From positions 20,716,630-20,780,629 of the forward strand of contig NC_049991.1 in NCBI RefSeq assembly GCF_000003815.2: a DNA stretch of 64,000 nt. Reading direction: 5' to 3'. This DNA is from Branchiostoma floridae (lineage: Eukaryota; Chordata; Leptocardii; Amphioxiformes; Branchiostomatidae). How positions within the stretch are numbered: the first letter of the stretch is position 1; every line of letters begins with the position of its first letter. This document shows, in pieces, positions 1-12,089 of the stretch. Both the position numbers and the translations under genes were made by a program. The notes beneath the pieces are model-generated. The model did no database searches. It was given only the letters and a program-made list of their open reading frames with translations, and had not been told where the DNA came from.

Positions 1-45
1 GCGGATCGTATCTGACACCGCTGCCATTAACGCTGTCGTGTTGGT

Positions 46-196
46 TTAGGGCTGCGTCACATTTTCAAACCGATGATGATATAAAAGATACCAAACTACA
101 CAAGACGTCGTGGCATTATTTTCATATTTTTACGTAAGTATTTCTATCATTCGTTTCTACAAACCCCCCGGTTTGGAAATGTGACGTTAACCTTAC
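46..196. mobile_element. Short MITE with GTCACATTTTCAAACC inverted ends
   Basis: GCGTCACATTTTCAAACC at 55-72 is mirrored by GGTTTGGAAATGTGACG at 169-185, with TAAGG-type ends outside. It is about 150 bp with no ORF. It resembles the 20475 element in its GGTT/AACC subterminal motif. Confidence 0.5.
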
Positions 197-1105
197 AGGA
201 ACTCAGCATCAGTTGACTTCGGCATCCCCTAACGTGTGTAAAACCCCTGCAGGAATACCTTATGGTGCACCTACTTGGTGTTTTATATTCTTCTCGTTAC
301 ACAGTCTTCAATGCGGTAGCATTTTCCAACAGTATCTCTCTGTTCCTGTTACGGTACTACTTGTTTGGCTACAAGGCGCACTGATCAATCTCTGATTTCA
401 TATTATAGTATTACTTTACATGTTTCATTGATGATTTTATTTATGCTATATTTATGTACATCAAGTTGTATTATGCATATAATAGGTACTTTAAACTGTT
501 AATTTTTGTTTGTTATGTGCAGACACTAGCAAGACTGAGTAGTTATCGATATTGTCTCCATCTCGATTTATTTGGTAAAGCCTAATAAAGAAATGAATGA
601 TATGCGATGGAATGAAAGTTAAGACCTTGAACCACTGCAATGTGATGCTTATCAACGTCTCCTTCAGTGCAGACCTTAAAAGCAATTTCTCGCAGATACC
701 AAGATGCAGAGGACTCGGCTTTGCTGATTGGCTGAACTGGAGATCACGTGCTAACGACGTCACGCCACCGTTCGCGATTTGCCAGAGCCTGTCTCTCGTC
801 TCACCGTCCAGTGCCCCAAGTTCCTCAAGAGTGAAGATCATGGAGTGAGCACCAAGACTGGCGACAAGGTACTCCTTAACATATAATCAAGTACACTGTA
901 TTCATATGATGTTGCGCCTTACTTATCTAGCCTTAATATACTTAGAGACTACCTCTGATACTCTAAGGAAGTGAATGAAAAGCTATACCTATGTCTAAGT
1001 TAGGTGTAGCCTTTGGATGCTTTTCATGCTTTAAACATCGAGTTACGCAGAAGCTGTTTGTGTTTCCTAGTGAGGATGTTTTTGTGCAGTGGTATCATGT
1101 ATTCT

Positions 1106-1347
1106 TAGGGCGCGGTCACATTGGCCGGGGGGGGGGGGGGTTTGAGGCGATCGCCGTACAGTTTTGGTGCTATAAGGTTTTCAAGCAGGTTGCGAAAGAA
1201 CCAACCACCTACATGGATCCGAAACAGCTTTTGGTGTACTACCAGGGCAGTTGCACTTTGCTGGAGACGTACGTTTTAGTCCTCCAGAAGAATGCCCAAA
1301 GTTGGCGATCGTACGATGATCGCACGACCCATGTCGCCACTCCCTTA
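1106..1347. mobile_element. MITE with TAGGGCGCGGTCACAT ends (copy 1)
   Basis: The left end TAGGGCGCGGTCACATTGGC is mirrored at the right by GACCCATGTCGCCACTCCCT. The interior has ACATGGATCCGAAACAGC and CGATCGTACGATGATCG. A run of G near 1130 is error-prone. Related copies are at 6638-7019, 42656 and, as a fragment, near 3235. Confidence 0.65.
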
Positions 1348-1699
1348 TTTGCTATGGCAAAGGTAAAGATAAATGTCAAACAGTCGTCGTGGAAGCTATA
1401 AGGGGCCAAGAGAATTGGTTTTCCCATATCTGAGAGTGAACCGCGGATTTAACGGCCACTCCACGGCTCGTTAGGCAACTGTATTTTTTCTTGTTTTCTT
1501 AATTGTGTACTTCCATTGCTTCTACCACTCTGTCTTCCTTTATGCGAGCTTTTGTATCCTTACGTAGAAACGTTTAATTTTCAAAGTTGCTAAAAAATAG
1601 AGTGATCAAACAGTTTCATACCAAATTCCCGCTTCCTGGTTCAAGGCGCTGAAAATTATTCTGAGATGTTAGGCTATACTTATTGGTCTTTTCTGAATT

Positions 1700-2040
1700 G
1701 TGAATATCTTTTATAGCACACAGTGCATGTAAAAAATGCTAATACCTATCTGCTCTTTTTTCGTTGTGGATCCATTGCGTCTGATATATAGTAAGCCCCG
1801 TTATGATGTAAAAGAAAAGAAACTATGAATTCTACTGAAAATCATTTTGAGATATAAGCTATGCACCTTGTTTTTTGTTCCGACTTGACGCATTTCTGCT
1901 ATGGAGGCCTTAGCTCACAGCGAGCCTGACGCATGTAGAAAATGCTAAGTCCTATCATTTCCTTTTCGCTGTGGATCCATTGCGTCAGAGTAAGCCCCGC
2001 TATGATGTTAAAGAAAAGAACCTATAAATTTAGGCCAAGA
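1700..2040. repeat. Direct duplication of about 110 bp, 205 bp apart
   Basis: GTGGATCCATTGCGTC, then a GTAAGCCCCGTTATGATGT block, then AAAGAAAAGAAACTAT occur at 1767-1830 and again in diverged form at 1970-2030. GCATGTAAAAAATGCTAA precedes the first copy and GCATGTAGAAAATGCTAA the second. Confidence 0.6.
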
Positions 2041-2253
2041 AATTTGACCGTGAGGCGCTAGTTCAGCCCACAACGGCCAGGCCCCATTACGTCTGCTTTT
2101 GAACCAGACTAGAAGTAACGAATACATCACCACAGTCCTGCACTCAGTGCGGTTGTCTCGCGTAGATATACCGGTCCATTGGGGACCGCCGTGGCGAGAG
2201 AGGGGGGCGACCCCGGCTTTTAAAGGCGGTGACACAGCCTTCTCGGTTACTAT

Positions 2254-2500
2254 TAATGCCCCCTATCCACTAGACTGCGATCGCACTGCGCTCTCACTGC
2301 GAGCTAAACAGGATATGTGTATCCTTCGCTTTTACATTGGGTATATCATACAATACGTAAAAGTGTGACTAAGAAGACAACAAAACACACAAAGTGTAAA
2401 AAGATTCGTTTCTTTTCTATAGAATGCGTTGAGCGATATGTCAAGTTTTATGCCACAGAGAGAGCGCGGCGAGAGCGCCGTCATAGTTTAAAGGGGTATA
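2254..2500 (-). mobile_element. MITE family with CCCCCTTTCCACTAG inverted ends (copy 1)
   Basis: This is the reverse-oriented copy of the elements at 32821 and 53531. Inverted ends are CCCCCTATCCACTAG and, on the other side, the complement of GGCGCTCTCGCC plus ACCCCTTTAAACTATG. The interior holds ACACAAAGTGTAAAAAG and TTTTACATTGGGTATATC blocks shared by all three. There is no coding capacity. Confidence 0.7.
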
Positions 2501-2663
2501 AGGAATGGTTATAGCCTTCACTATAACCATATTGCTCTGGGATACTAATAAATATAGGTCCCTTTGGGAACGCCATGGCAACCTTGGTTGTCCCGAGTGT
2601 CGATGGAAGTTTGTGGTGCCGTTTATCACAACAGTGGCGCGCAAAGCCGTTACGTTGCCACGT

Positions 2664-2905
2664 CTGTGGGACCGCATAGCGCAGCGGGACCGTGCTCGGC
2701 CCGTGACCGAGAGGTTTCGGGTTCGAATCCGGCTGCCATGCTACCGATCTTGTGCCCTTGGGAAAGGCACTTTACACGACTTTCCTCACTCAGGTAAAAA
2801 TGCTTCGGCTAGGGCCGTCCTTCGGATAGGACGTAAAATGGAGGTCCCGTGTCTGGGTAGAGCCATACCCCAGGCACGTTAAGAAACCCACACGTGCGAT
2901 GGTGC
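2664..2905 (+). mobile_element. tRNA-derived SINE (copy 1)
   Basis: A tRNA-like head has an A box near ATAGCGCAGCGG and a B box GGGTTCGAATCC at 2719-2730. It is followed by a conserved SINE body (CTTGGGAAAGGCACTTTACA) and GTAAAAATG, then CAGGCACGTTAAGAAACCC. The same body occurs at 29500-29580 and the same tail at 36735-36790. Confidence 0.65.
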
Positions 2906-3339
2906 GATGTGCGATGGTGCAAAATCCTTCCGTCTAGAATTGGTGATTCTCTACAAATCACCCGGATTCCAGGAAGAATAGTGACATATCTATCACTAAT
3001 GGAGATCTGTATAACCAATCCAAACCAGACAGAACGTCCTGGTCTTTCATTGGCAATGATGTCTTTCGTAACGTAAGTGTAGCTTGCACCTACAAAGGGC
3101 TATTGCACTACATTACACTGTTACTTCAGCCTGTTGGCTGATGTGAGCTACCCATGATTAAACAATGGTTCAAAAAAAAAATAAAACAGAGTTTGCACCT
3201 ATAGTTTACAAGATTGTTTCATCATAGCTAGAATGAAACGGTGCGGTCACATTAATCATATGTTGTGGTACGATTTTGATGCCTTTCTACTAGCAGCCTA
3301 TGGATCCTCATAAGGACTTAAATGTATACGTACGTGTGA

Positions 3340-5690
3340 AACCGGCTTAAGATTGTATGTTTGTTGTACAAGACACATGCACGACTGTCGCACGACGTAC
3401 GTAATCGAGCCCAAATATTGCACTTACTATATATGCCTGTTTTTAGGATTGCAATATCCTCACACCAGTGCGGCCTATTGACAAATGCCTCCCGCATGTA
3501 ACAGTGATTTGTGGCGCCGCAATTTTTATTGCTAGGTCCGGACCTGCCCTTGAGCCTTTACAGATAACGCATTTTCTTGGGAGAAGGTTGGGGGCGCGTC
3601 TCGACTTATTCATCACTGACAAGCTCCGTCCTTTAGGCACAATTTTCCACTATACGGCAACCACTGAACGACCCATTGAAATCTTTGAAAGCTTAAGTTT
3701 ACTACTTCGCAGATTTGAAACAGCAAAGACTAAATTATGATTGTATTTACATACTTGTGCACATCTTACGGGAGAACTACTCTAAAACTTAGAACCAGTT
3801 AAAAAGAATTTGTTAAAACCCTGCTAAAATATGACAGCATGTAAAATTTGAAAATTGAAAAAAAATGGATTTGACCAACTATAAAATCTTTTATTGATAT
3901 GTATACCAAAAGTAATTTTAAGTATTTTCAAGGTGTTAAAGCCAGGAAAATTTGCAAAATGTTTTTGAACATACTTATGAAATTCGTTGGGTTATCTGGG
4001 AAAATCTTCAATCACTCATTAGTCGCCTTGGAAATGGGGTGTAAGCCGGAACACTGGCGTACAGCACTGTAGAATTACACAACCTATGATGAGTGAAGGA
4101 CAAAACTGCAGAAATGATCTATGGCACTACCGATTTCTCCCCTTTGCTCAGAAGGAGCCCCTCCCTGAAGTATTTACTTATAACGTCTTTACGTAGGCGA
4201 AGGTCGGGCGAACGTCTTAGGGAATTTGTCACTGCCAACTTCAGTAGCTACGGTTTGAAGGCCTTAAAGAGTGGTGACTGGGACGTTTTAGGGGTGTATT
4301 TAGTGTTATGAGAGAAGAGAGTAGCATACTGTGGGTGTTGATTAAAGCTTGCCATCGTAGAATATCGTTGCGGTTTTTTCCAGACAACAGTAATGCAGCC
4401 TCCTAGTATCATGGATGGTGTAAAGCTGTGCACATTTTGTAGAAAAGGCCTTTTTCTGAATGCGTTCCTGGCACGGTTTGAGACACGACACTGGAAACTA
4501 TTCAACCATCCGTTTGTTTTCTCTCTGCAAAAAAAGACGTGCAACGATTTAAAAACACACATAAACATGAGGCTTACATAGCCTACAAAATAAACTACAG
4601 AGTTATAAATACACCATGGAATAGATAGACAAACCATAGACAAAGAAATTTGTGACATGTCGGCACCAGAGGCGTGAGTTCCAGCCTCCGGGGGACCCGA
4701 TACCCTTAAGACTCACCTGTCCACGGGCGTAATCCACACCCCCATGCCCCGCGGCAACGCTCTTGTCTAAAGTAGATTTATGATTGTCCCAGACTCGCGG
4801 CTCCATCCCGAAACTCCCAGTGCCCCTGTGGGACTCACTGGTGGCAGGCAGTGTTACCTTACGTTAATAAAACACGTTACGTACCTGATTCTTAGGCGCG
4901 ACCGGCGTAAGTTGCAGCAATAACCTCTATGATCTCAAGGCTACAAAAACAAATTAATGGCGACACTGTATGCAGGGCTCCAACGTGAAGCATCCAGTGT
5001 CCGCTTGCGACATTGTAAGTCTAAACAAGGCGACCTGCCACGGATTTGACTTTATTTCAGTTAATTGCACTATAACTTTCTTCATTCTCGTTTTTTTTAA
5101 AAAACTTCTATCGTCTCAAGGCTACGCGTTTTGTGGACAAAAATCTTAATATGAGACTGCATACAGGGATCTGACGTGTTTTTGTACCTTCAGCACACCA
5201 GCCTTCAGGATGAAAATATTTTAGCTATCTTTTGCGATGGCAACTTGAAGCATCTGCTTTGGCCATTGTAATTTTAATTGCACACACGGCGTTACCTCTT
5301 ATCAAGGCTTTTGTGGTTTCGACGTTTTGATTTTACACTTTTTCGCTGTTATCAGTCTGTCTATGTACATATTTGCTTAGTTACTATAATTGAATATTTT
5401 ATTTAGACGTGGCCATGTGTGAAGTCGTAGTCTCCAAATGGCATCTCTTTCCGTAATAAAGGACATCAATACCTACATAAATGGCACCTAAGGCTTTTTT
5501 AGTTTCACACAGTCTGCTCATATCCTGTGATAAACGTGCCGGAACGACCTGTCACGGAGGGAGTTTATTACCACAGTTAGTAGTCTCAGGATTATGCTTC
5601 GCCGTGTGCGAAATACTTCTCTGAGTTTTACGTGTTAAGTACATGGTGTATATAGACGTCATGCGTGTCTGTGCCTGGCCTTCGTAATGC
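3340..5690. other. Gene-free stretch
   Basis: No exon with both splice sites and family resemblance was found. Two weakly similar segments (3540-3640 and 4140-4240) share ATAACG and a GAGAAGGT/CGAAGGTCGGG block and are probably old repeat copies. Short ORFs are unsupported. Confidence 0.5.
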
Positions 5691-5703
5691 TTTATTACAT
5701 TTA

Positions 5704-6036
5704 GGTCAGATTGATTTGATTATATGGATGACATCCTCGGATATTTCAAAACCTGATGCGAGCTTGCGAATAAAAACAGTCAGAAAACTTAAAGAAATGA
5801 GTGAAGACACGGGGTATAGTGTACCGAACAATAGATTCTTCATTTTTGATCTTTTATATCTGCTTTGACTATGTAATGTTCCATGACAATAGTATGCGTT
5901 TTCCGATATTCATTTTTGCATTTGCTTATTTTAAAACTGTTTTGAACGATTTAGAGAATGGTTGAAACCTTTTTATTTTATTTTCAGAAAATTGATGCGC
6001 GCACGGATGTCATCCATATAATCAAATCAACATGGC
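5704..6036. mobile_element. MITE with TGATTTGATTATATGGATG inverted ends (copy 1)
   Basis: The left end TTGATTTGATTATATGGATG is mirrored at 6007-6032. The interior contains a CTGATGCGAG block and the GTACCGAACAATAGATT block, both of which recur at 31460-31700. No coding capacity is seen. Confidence 0.65.
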
Positions 6037-6637
6037 CCTATATTTACTACAGTTTCGCCCACGACTCTCCTGTTGCAGACGACTAGAGGTTCAAGTTATA
6101 ATTGGATGAATGCCAACTCTTGGTCATACCCTGGAAGTAATTTTCGGCTGTGCTGTAAATTATCCCAAGTAGCTGGCAAGAAAACGACATTGTAAAAAAA
6201 ATCAGTGGCCGGGGTCACTCGGAGTGTCAAAGAGGTTAGGGATGTGTCGTCGTTCAATCATTTAAGTGGGATACAAAGGAGAAAGAAAAGAAAAGATGAA
6301 AGAAGAAAAGAAAAAAAGTAGAAAGGAAAAATGTAATTATTTTTAGAGTGTACGTAGTACAAACTAAGGTGAACCTGATTAGCAGACAAGGGTATTGATA
6401 AAGCATAACTGTAACATAAAATCTCCGTCCCTTGCATGTAACGGCATAAAACAAATCATTAACTTTGAATTCAAATCCGAAAAATCGAATAAATCTTCAC
6501 TTTTGTGAGTCCAGTCTTTCAAAATTTTTGGTGATAAATACGTCCAAATGTATCCGTCTTGTGTGTTCAAGTTAATGCACTGTTTTGCAATGACTTAAAC
6601 TTGGATGAGAATGCTAATCATGCAATGTTGTCGCTGC

Positions 6638-7019
6638 TAAGGGCGCGATCACATAGGTCGTGCTATTGTCGTACGATTTTGATGCCAAAGGATTTTCACG
6701 CAGGCTGTGACAGACCATACCACTGACATGGATCCAAAACAGCATTCTGTGTACAAAGACAGTTGAACTTTGCAGGAGACGTACATTTTTGTCCTCCAAA
6801 ATGCCCGAAATTTTCGATCGTACGACGATCAGTATCTGTAGTTGTATCTATATAGCCGGTATAACCGCCCTTTGGCGGAACACATCAGATTCGCAGGCAC
6901 CCGACGCGGCAGCAGCTGGTTATATCTATCTGCAAGTGTTGTTCAAAACTATCCAGAGAAGATGCCTCTCTTCTGCTTGGTAAAAATCGATCGCACGACC
7001 TATGCGACTACACCCTTAA
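6638..7019. mobile_element. MITE with TAAGGGCGCGATCACAT ends (copy 2, with nested insert)
   Basis: The left end TAAGGGCGCGATCACATAGG is mirrored by CCTATGCGACTACACCCTTA. About 150 bp beginning near 6833 (containing GCCGGTATAACCGCCC) splits the right part. The same GCCGGTATAACCGCCC block occurs inverted at about 18345, so the insert is itself a dispersed repeat. Confidence 0.6.
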
Positions 7020-7140
7020 TAACTTCACAGTCTCCCTTTCTAGACTATCCAGAGAATCCTGACAGTAAGTGTTAACAAGCTGAGCACGTTGTCAGGCAGG
7101 AGTAATCAGCGCCGCTGTGGGTCGCTGCCCGGACTGATTT

Positions 7141-7508
7141 GGTTAGGCCATGGTGATTTGATTATATGGACATCATCCAAGTGTGAATCAATTTTCGGTC
7201 GCTTCCAAAAAGAGTTTTCAACCATGCTGAAAATCGTACAAAGCAGGTGCAAAATGAGAACGTATGTGCCATAGTTTTAAAGAAAATACATAGAAAAACA
7301 TGTGTCATAGAATGCAAATTCGACTCGAAGGTCAAAGAAAAAGAAGGAAAAATAGAATTAAGAAGCTATTGTTTGGTATTCTAGTCTCCGTGTGTTTGGT
7401 CATGTCTTCAACATACCTAGCCAACTCTTTTTTATTTGCACGCTCGCACCAATTTTCAGAGTCCAAGTGTATGTCATCTATATAATCAAATCGGCACATA
7501 GGCCTAAT
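7141..7508. mobile_element. MITE with TGATTTGATTATATGG inverted ends (copy 2)
   Basis: TAGGCCATGGTGATTTGATT at the left is mirrored by AATCAAATCGGCACATAGG at the right, about 360 bp apart. The interior differs from the 5704 copy, so only the ends define the family. Confidence 0.55.
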
Positions 7509-7732
7509 ATGGGACCCTGTTATAAGCACGGTGGTGACAAATTGCGCGTGAAACACGCGCCAATGACGCGTCTGGCAGCGGGACGCTGATTAGTCCCGGC
7601 CGGCGAATAGCCGCTATTACCCCGCTGGGCTTTTAATGAATCACCCGGGGTCCTGTAGGATCTACCTATTTAGCATGACCTGATTCTGGGGGGAAAACTT
7701 GAGGCCCGGGCCGGCGAATAGTCGCAATCACA

Positions 7733-7952
7733 CTAATCTCCAAGCAGAGTAAATTGGCCACGCGAAGCAGATCTTGCGTGGCATAAGAAAGTATCATAAG
7801 CTGGGGAAAAGAAGAAAAACAAATCCCCAAATGTCACAGGAAACACAATTCCGTTCTGTCGCGTGACCAATTTACTCCTCTGTCGGCTAAACTTAACTCC
7901 TTCCCCAGCTTATGTTACTGTCTTATGCCACGCAGGATCTGCATGGAGATTA
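7733..7952. mobile_element. Fold-back element with TAATCTCC / GGAGATTA ends
   Basis: The arm TAATCTCCAAGCAG with GCGTGGCATAAG and CATAAGCTGGGGAA is mirrored by TTCCCCAGCTTATG, CTTATGCCACGC and GCATGGAGATTA. A second inverted pair (GAGTAAATTGGCCACGCG) is nested inside. The TCTCCAAGCAGATCCT end motif recurs at 58712 and 58815. Confidence 0.6.
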
Positions 7953-8059
7953 CTATCACCCGCTAATATTTCAATAAATCACCGTGGGTCCTGAAGTACC
8001 AATCTAATCAGCGCCATCTAACTCCGGAGGGGGAGGTAACGACTTGGTCTGCATTTTTC

Positions 8060-10780
8060 CTGGCCCTATTAGACGCTTTACTCTCTCCGGCATTTACGCA
8101 AGGCCTTCAGCAAGGCGATAGATACGTATAAAGTAAAGGTTAAACTAAAGAATTGAACGATGGAGAATACAAACATAATTATTCAACGGCACAGACTGTG
8201 TCACTTATCTTAGAGTTGTAATCAGAGACGATTTACTCATATCCAGAATCCACTAAAACCTTCAGAAAACGGTAGATGCACATGGTTAAGAATTCAACGG
8301 TAAAAAATTCAACTATATTTGACGGAAAAGACTGTATTACCTAATTTCAGAGTTGCAAATAGAGATACAAAGTACATCAAGAGCCGATATAGGTAAAAAA
8401 TGACAAAATACTGAAGCAACTGGATATGATTCTCAAAGCGGTCAGACGTTTCAGATAACATCCATTATCTTTTGGCAGTGACACTGAAGAGATCTCGGAA
8501 GAGCAGGTTTGATATCCTGACTATGATACGTAAAGGAGTTGAATACAGGGTTTAGATAGTAGCTGCTTTTAATATCTTAAGTGACTGTCATTTGTTATAT
8601 CCACTCACCCGCACGTCTAACCTTCATGGACACAGTTTTCCACAGTCTTACACAAGATTTCTGCAAATGAGTTCTGTAAATAATAGCCTCATTTCTCTCG
8701 CCCATCAGCGAGCGCAGTCAGGGGAATAGTTAGCAGAAATCACCAACCTCCCTATGAACTCATTACTCTTTACAACCGCAGGCCTTCTGTTCGAAGCTAT
8801 ATTAGCACTACTACAGTATCTTAGCACCTTGGACAGCACCATGACGGCGTGATACTAGTGCCCACCAGTGGTGGTGGTTTGGCGCTCTTATCTCTATCAG
8901 CGGAGCTGCAGTCTCCACATATTGTAGTTCCGTACTACCTAATGTCCCCTAAATGTCATATTACGTATTTTCCTAACGTTTTGTTGCTGCTCTTGTCAAA
9001 ACATGTTAGCGTCTCATTTAAAGACGTGCAAACTCGCAGACAACGCGCGGCTTCGGTTCTAAAAACAATGTCTTGAAGTTTGACGTGAGCAATGTGTTGG
9101 TAGTCGGTAGCCGTGCCCGTCTTGCTTTACACTTTCTGAAAGTGACATACATGGTATAATCGGGCATGACGAAGATTCCAGTAACGACTAGACTTTGGTG
9201 CAATTCAGTTCAGTTCAGTCCATCAATAAAATACGACCGTGACCATCCACAAATTCCTCAAAGTCATTCTTGACAGACGTAAGATTGCCATTTCCCAAAC
9301 CAACAGACTTCTTAATCTATTCTTTTACGATGTGACCCCATTACGTCTGTAGTCTGGTCGCTAGAAATGAACCTTTAGAGACATCCCTCATAGCATCCGA
9401 CACGGCAACCACGTAATGAACTAGGGAGAATGTACAAGATGGTCTATTACAGCTGTTTTAGTCATTTGAAAAGCACCCTTTACTGTTTCGTCGATTCGGG
9501 TGCTTTCATCGCGCAAACCAATCACTTTGGTGGCAAATTAGTTTGCCGGAAATGGGGAACCGATGGATTTTTCGTGTCTTGTGAGCAATCATTCTACAAC
9601 TAACAAAGGGTCCACAATTTTACCCAGGATTGCTAAGAAATGCAGACTTTTTGTACAGAATTGTTAGGATCAATAACCCCATTTTAGGTATGAAAAATAT
9701 CAGCATTATTTACTTTTACATTAAAAGACATCTCGAGCCATGTATATATTAAGTTGATTCAAATTAGACTTTTTAGAGAGGAGACAAACTCTCGTACACT
9801 TCGTATTACAATCAGAATATGAAAGTTTCTGGCATGACTTTCTCTCTAAGTTCAAAATTATGTTGTTGAGTGATTTGTCATGAACGGGAAGTGTGACAGT
9901 CTAAATGCTCATATAAGCCTTCCTCGCAATGCTCCCGGATATACCCAGTTTGATCCACATCATACATCATAATACAGATAATGGAGACATACACACGCCG
10001 CTTTAGCGCACGGGAACACAACTTTTGTCATCACCGTACAACATAATTGTTTATTCAGGAATGTGTGGTCTAGAGATCGGTATACTTTGTTTTGTACTAA
10101 GAGGTTTGGACTTTTGCTTTCCACACATGTTGTGAATCCTACTATCACGTTTGGCATTCCTTAGGATGGGACGATAACAATAAAACAACTATTGCCAACT
10201 GCAAATTGGTATAAAACCTACAAAAGTTAGCAAACTCCCCAAAAGAGCTTTAAAAGGGTTCCCGATTACATCAGCCACATACCTGGCTTTGCGTTTCTCT
10301 TTCTACGTGCGTAGACACGAACGGTACCAGTTTATCTTGAAGTTGTTTGAATATCCATCTTTACAGACTGTGCACTATCTAAAGAGAGAACCGCCCCGTA
10401 AGGCGCACAGGATTGCCTGTGATGTATATGTGCAGTAATGCCTGCTGACCGAGCTGCCCCTCGCCTCAGCCCTGTAGGGGAGGCTGGCGCACCCACTTAC
10501 GGACACCTATCAATCATTCTGACGTCATAGCTCTATCCTGAGGCAACATTGTGATACTGTTGTCAGAAAAAGGTTGCGTTAAAGGAACGACAAAATAACA
10601 GCGATATTGCAAAGGATATGCAATCAATTATGCAACTAACCTAGATTTGATATACTTTTTTTTACTTTAATGTGCAACAAATTTTGTAGAAATCGGACAC
10701 CTAAAGGTATGGCAAATAAGACAGCTGCACATTACAGTGTATTGTGTCCAGTTATTTTCAGCAATATATCTTATTAATAG
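8060..10780. other. Gene-free stretch
   Basis: AT-rich sequence with only short ORFs. The one dispersed repeat recognised is the inverted fragment at 8410-8505 related to 32200 and 33380. Nothing else is supportable. Confidence 0.5.
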
Positions 10781-10789
10781 TATAGAACA

Positions 10790-11600
10790 GGTATATCTTT
10801 CAATTTTTTTATTTTTTTATTTTTTTATTATTGAACAACAAAGTACAGACAGGACAGAGAGGTAATGCACTCTAGCAGTAAGCTAATATTCACATCACCT
10901 CTCAAAAAAGGATGACTGACAAGAGGAAATAAAGTGACAATATCGAAACAAACAATTCACAGCTATTTACATATAAGTCAGGTTACAAGGTAGTTGCAAA
11001 ACGTTTGGTATGTACAATATATGACTGGGTTAATTTTAAGATACTGCAGTTTGTATGATATGACAGAAAAGTTGAACCCCTTAAAAGTAAATGGATACGG
11101 GCTGATTCAGATAAACTATTGAAATCAAGAGAATTGCCTAGCAGGTTTTGAAGATTGTCGAAAAAAATGGTTCTGTATTGTTGATAGGTAGGGCAGTATA
11201 ACAAAAAATGCACAACACCTTCACATCGACACCCACAGTTACAGGCTGGACTAGAAGCTAAATTTCGGATAAATAAATTTTGGTTTAGACTGCAGGTACC
11301 TATGCGAAGGCGTGTAAGGAGTGCGCAGGTGTACCGAGGACCGTAGCTACAATGTCTATTGATGGAGGGGCGTACTAATTTCATTAAATGTTTTTTATAG
11401 AGTGAAAAGCTAAGTGAACGAACAGCAGTGTCAAGACCATTCCAGTGTTGTGTTGCATAAGGAATAAAAGACTTTTGGTATCGACTTGTAGTGCAAATCG
11501 GTACCCGTAGGTTGTGTTTGTTGCGGAGATTATGAGAAGTAAAAACAGAAACTACGGGAGGGATCAAGTCCTTAAGATACTGGCGAGTATGGCCGTTCAC
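10790..11600 (-). mobile_element. Non-LTR retrotransposon (CR1-like LINE, family A), 3' fragment
   Basis: The minus strand encodes 205 residues ending at 10983. They match the end of a LINE ORF2 beyond the reverse transcriptase, with NCGCRCEGVVHFLLYCP as a Cys/His-type tail motif. A 3' UTR of about 190 nt follows, ending in an A-rich (AATAAAAA)-like tail at about 10800. The copy is truncated at its 5' end. The fragment at 59940-60900 belongs to the same family, with the same RYxCxLxTRLRIGTCSLN block and similar 3' UTR. Confidence 0.85.
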
Positions 11601-11825
11601 AATCTTTCAATTCAATTTAGAGGTACACTATATACAGATACGTAAGTCTATTATCGGATGATTCATTGTTTTTCATCTACCACGAAAATTGATATTGTTC
11701 GGGCACCGTTTGATTATAATCATGGCGCCGGCTATGAGTTTCCCTAATCCGCCTGTGTCACCCGGGCATTGCCCTATATCTTAGCCTTACTGCTGTGGTA
11801 CGGCTATATATAGCATTGGGTGGAG

Positions 11826-12086
11826 CCTTAAGGTGGTATCTCACTGCACTTGGGGCACCGGTGTGGCACTGCAGGGTTCGTAGATGACTAAGAGAATTTC
11901 AGAGATAAAGAACTAATTTTCTTCCGTTTTGTCTATTTTGTTGTCTTCTATGTCATGCTTTTACGTATTACACAATATCTAGATCATTAAAAATCGCGAA
12001 AATAACAAAACAGTCCACAGTGAACGAACGACCTCTCACTGCACTTACAGTGCCGCAAGTGCAGTGAGAGCTCAACTTTAGGTAGG
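11826..12086. mobile_element. MITE with CTCACTGCACTT inverted ends
   Basis: TATCTCACTGCACTTGGGGC at the left is mirrored by GCCGCAAGTGCAGTGAGAGC at the right, with CCTTAAGG / CTTTAGG outside. A second CTCACTGCACTTACAGTGCC lies just inside the right end, making a local hairpin. There is no ORF. Confidence 0.55.
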
Positions 12087-12089
12087 CAA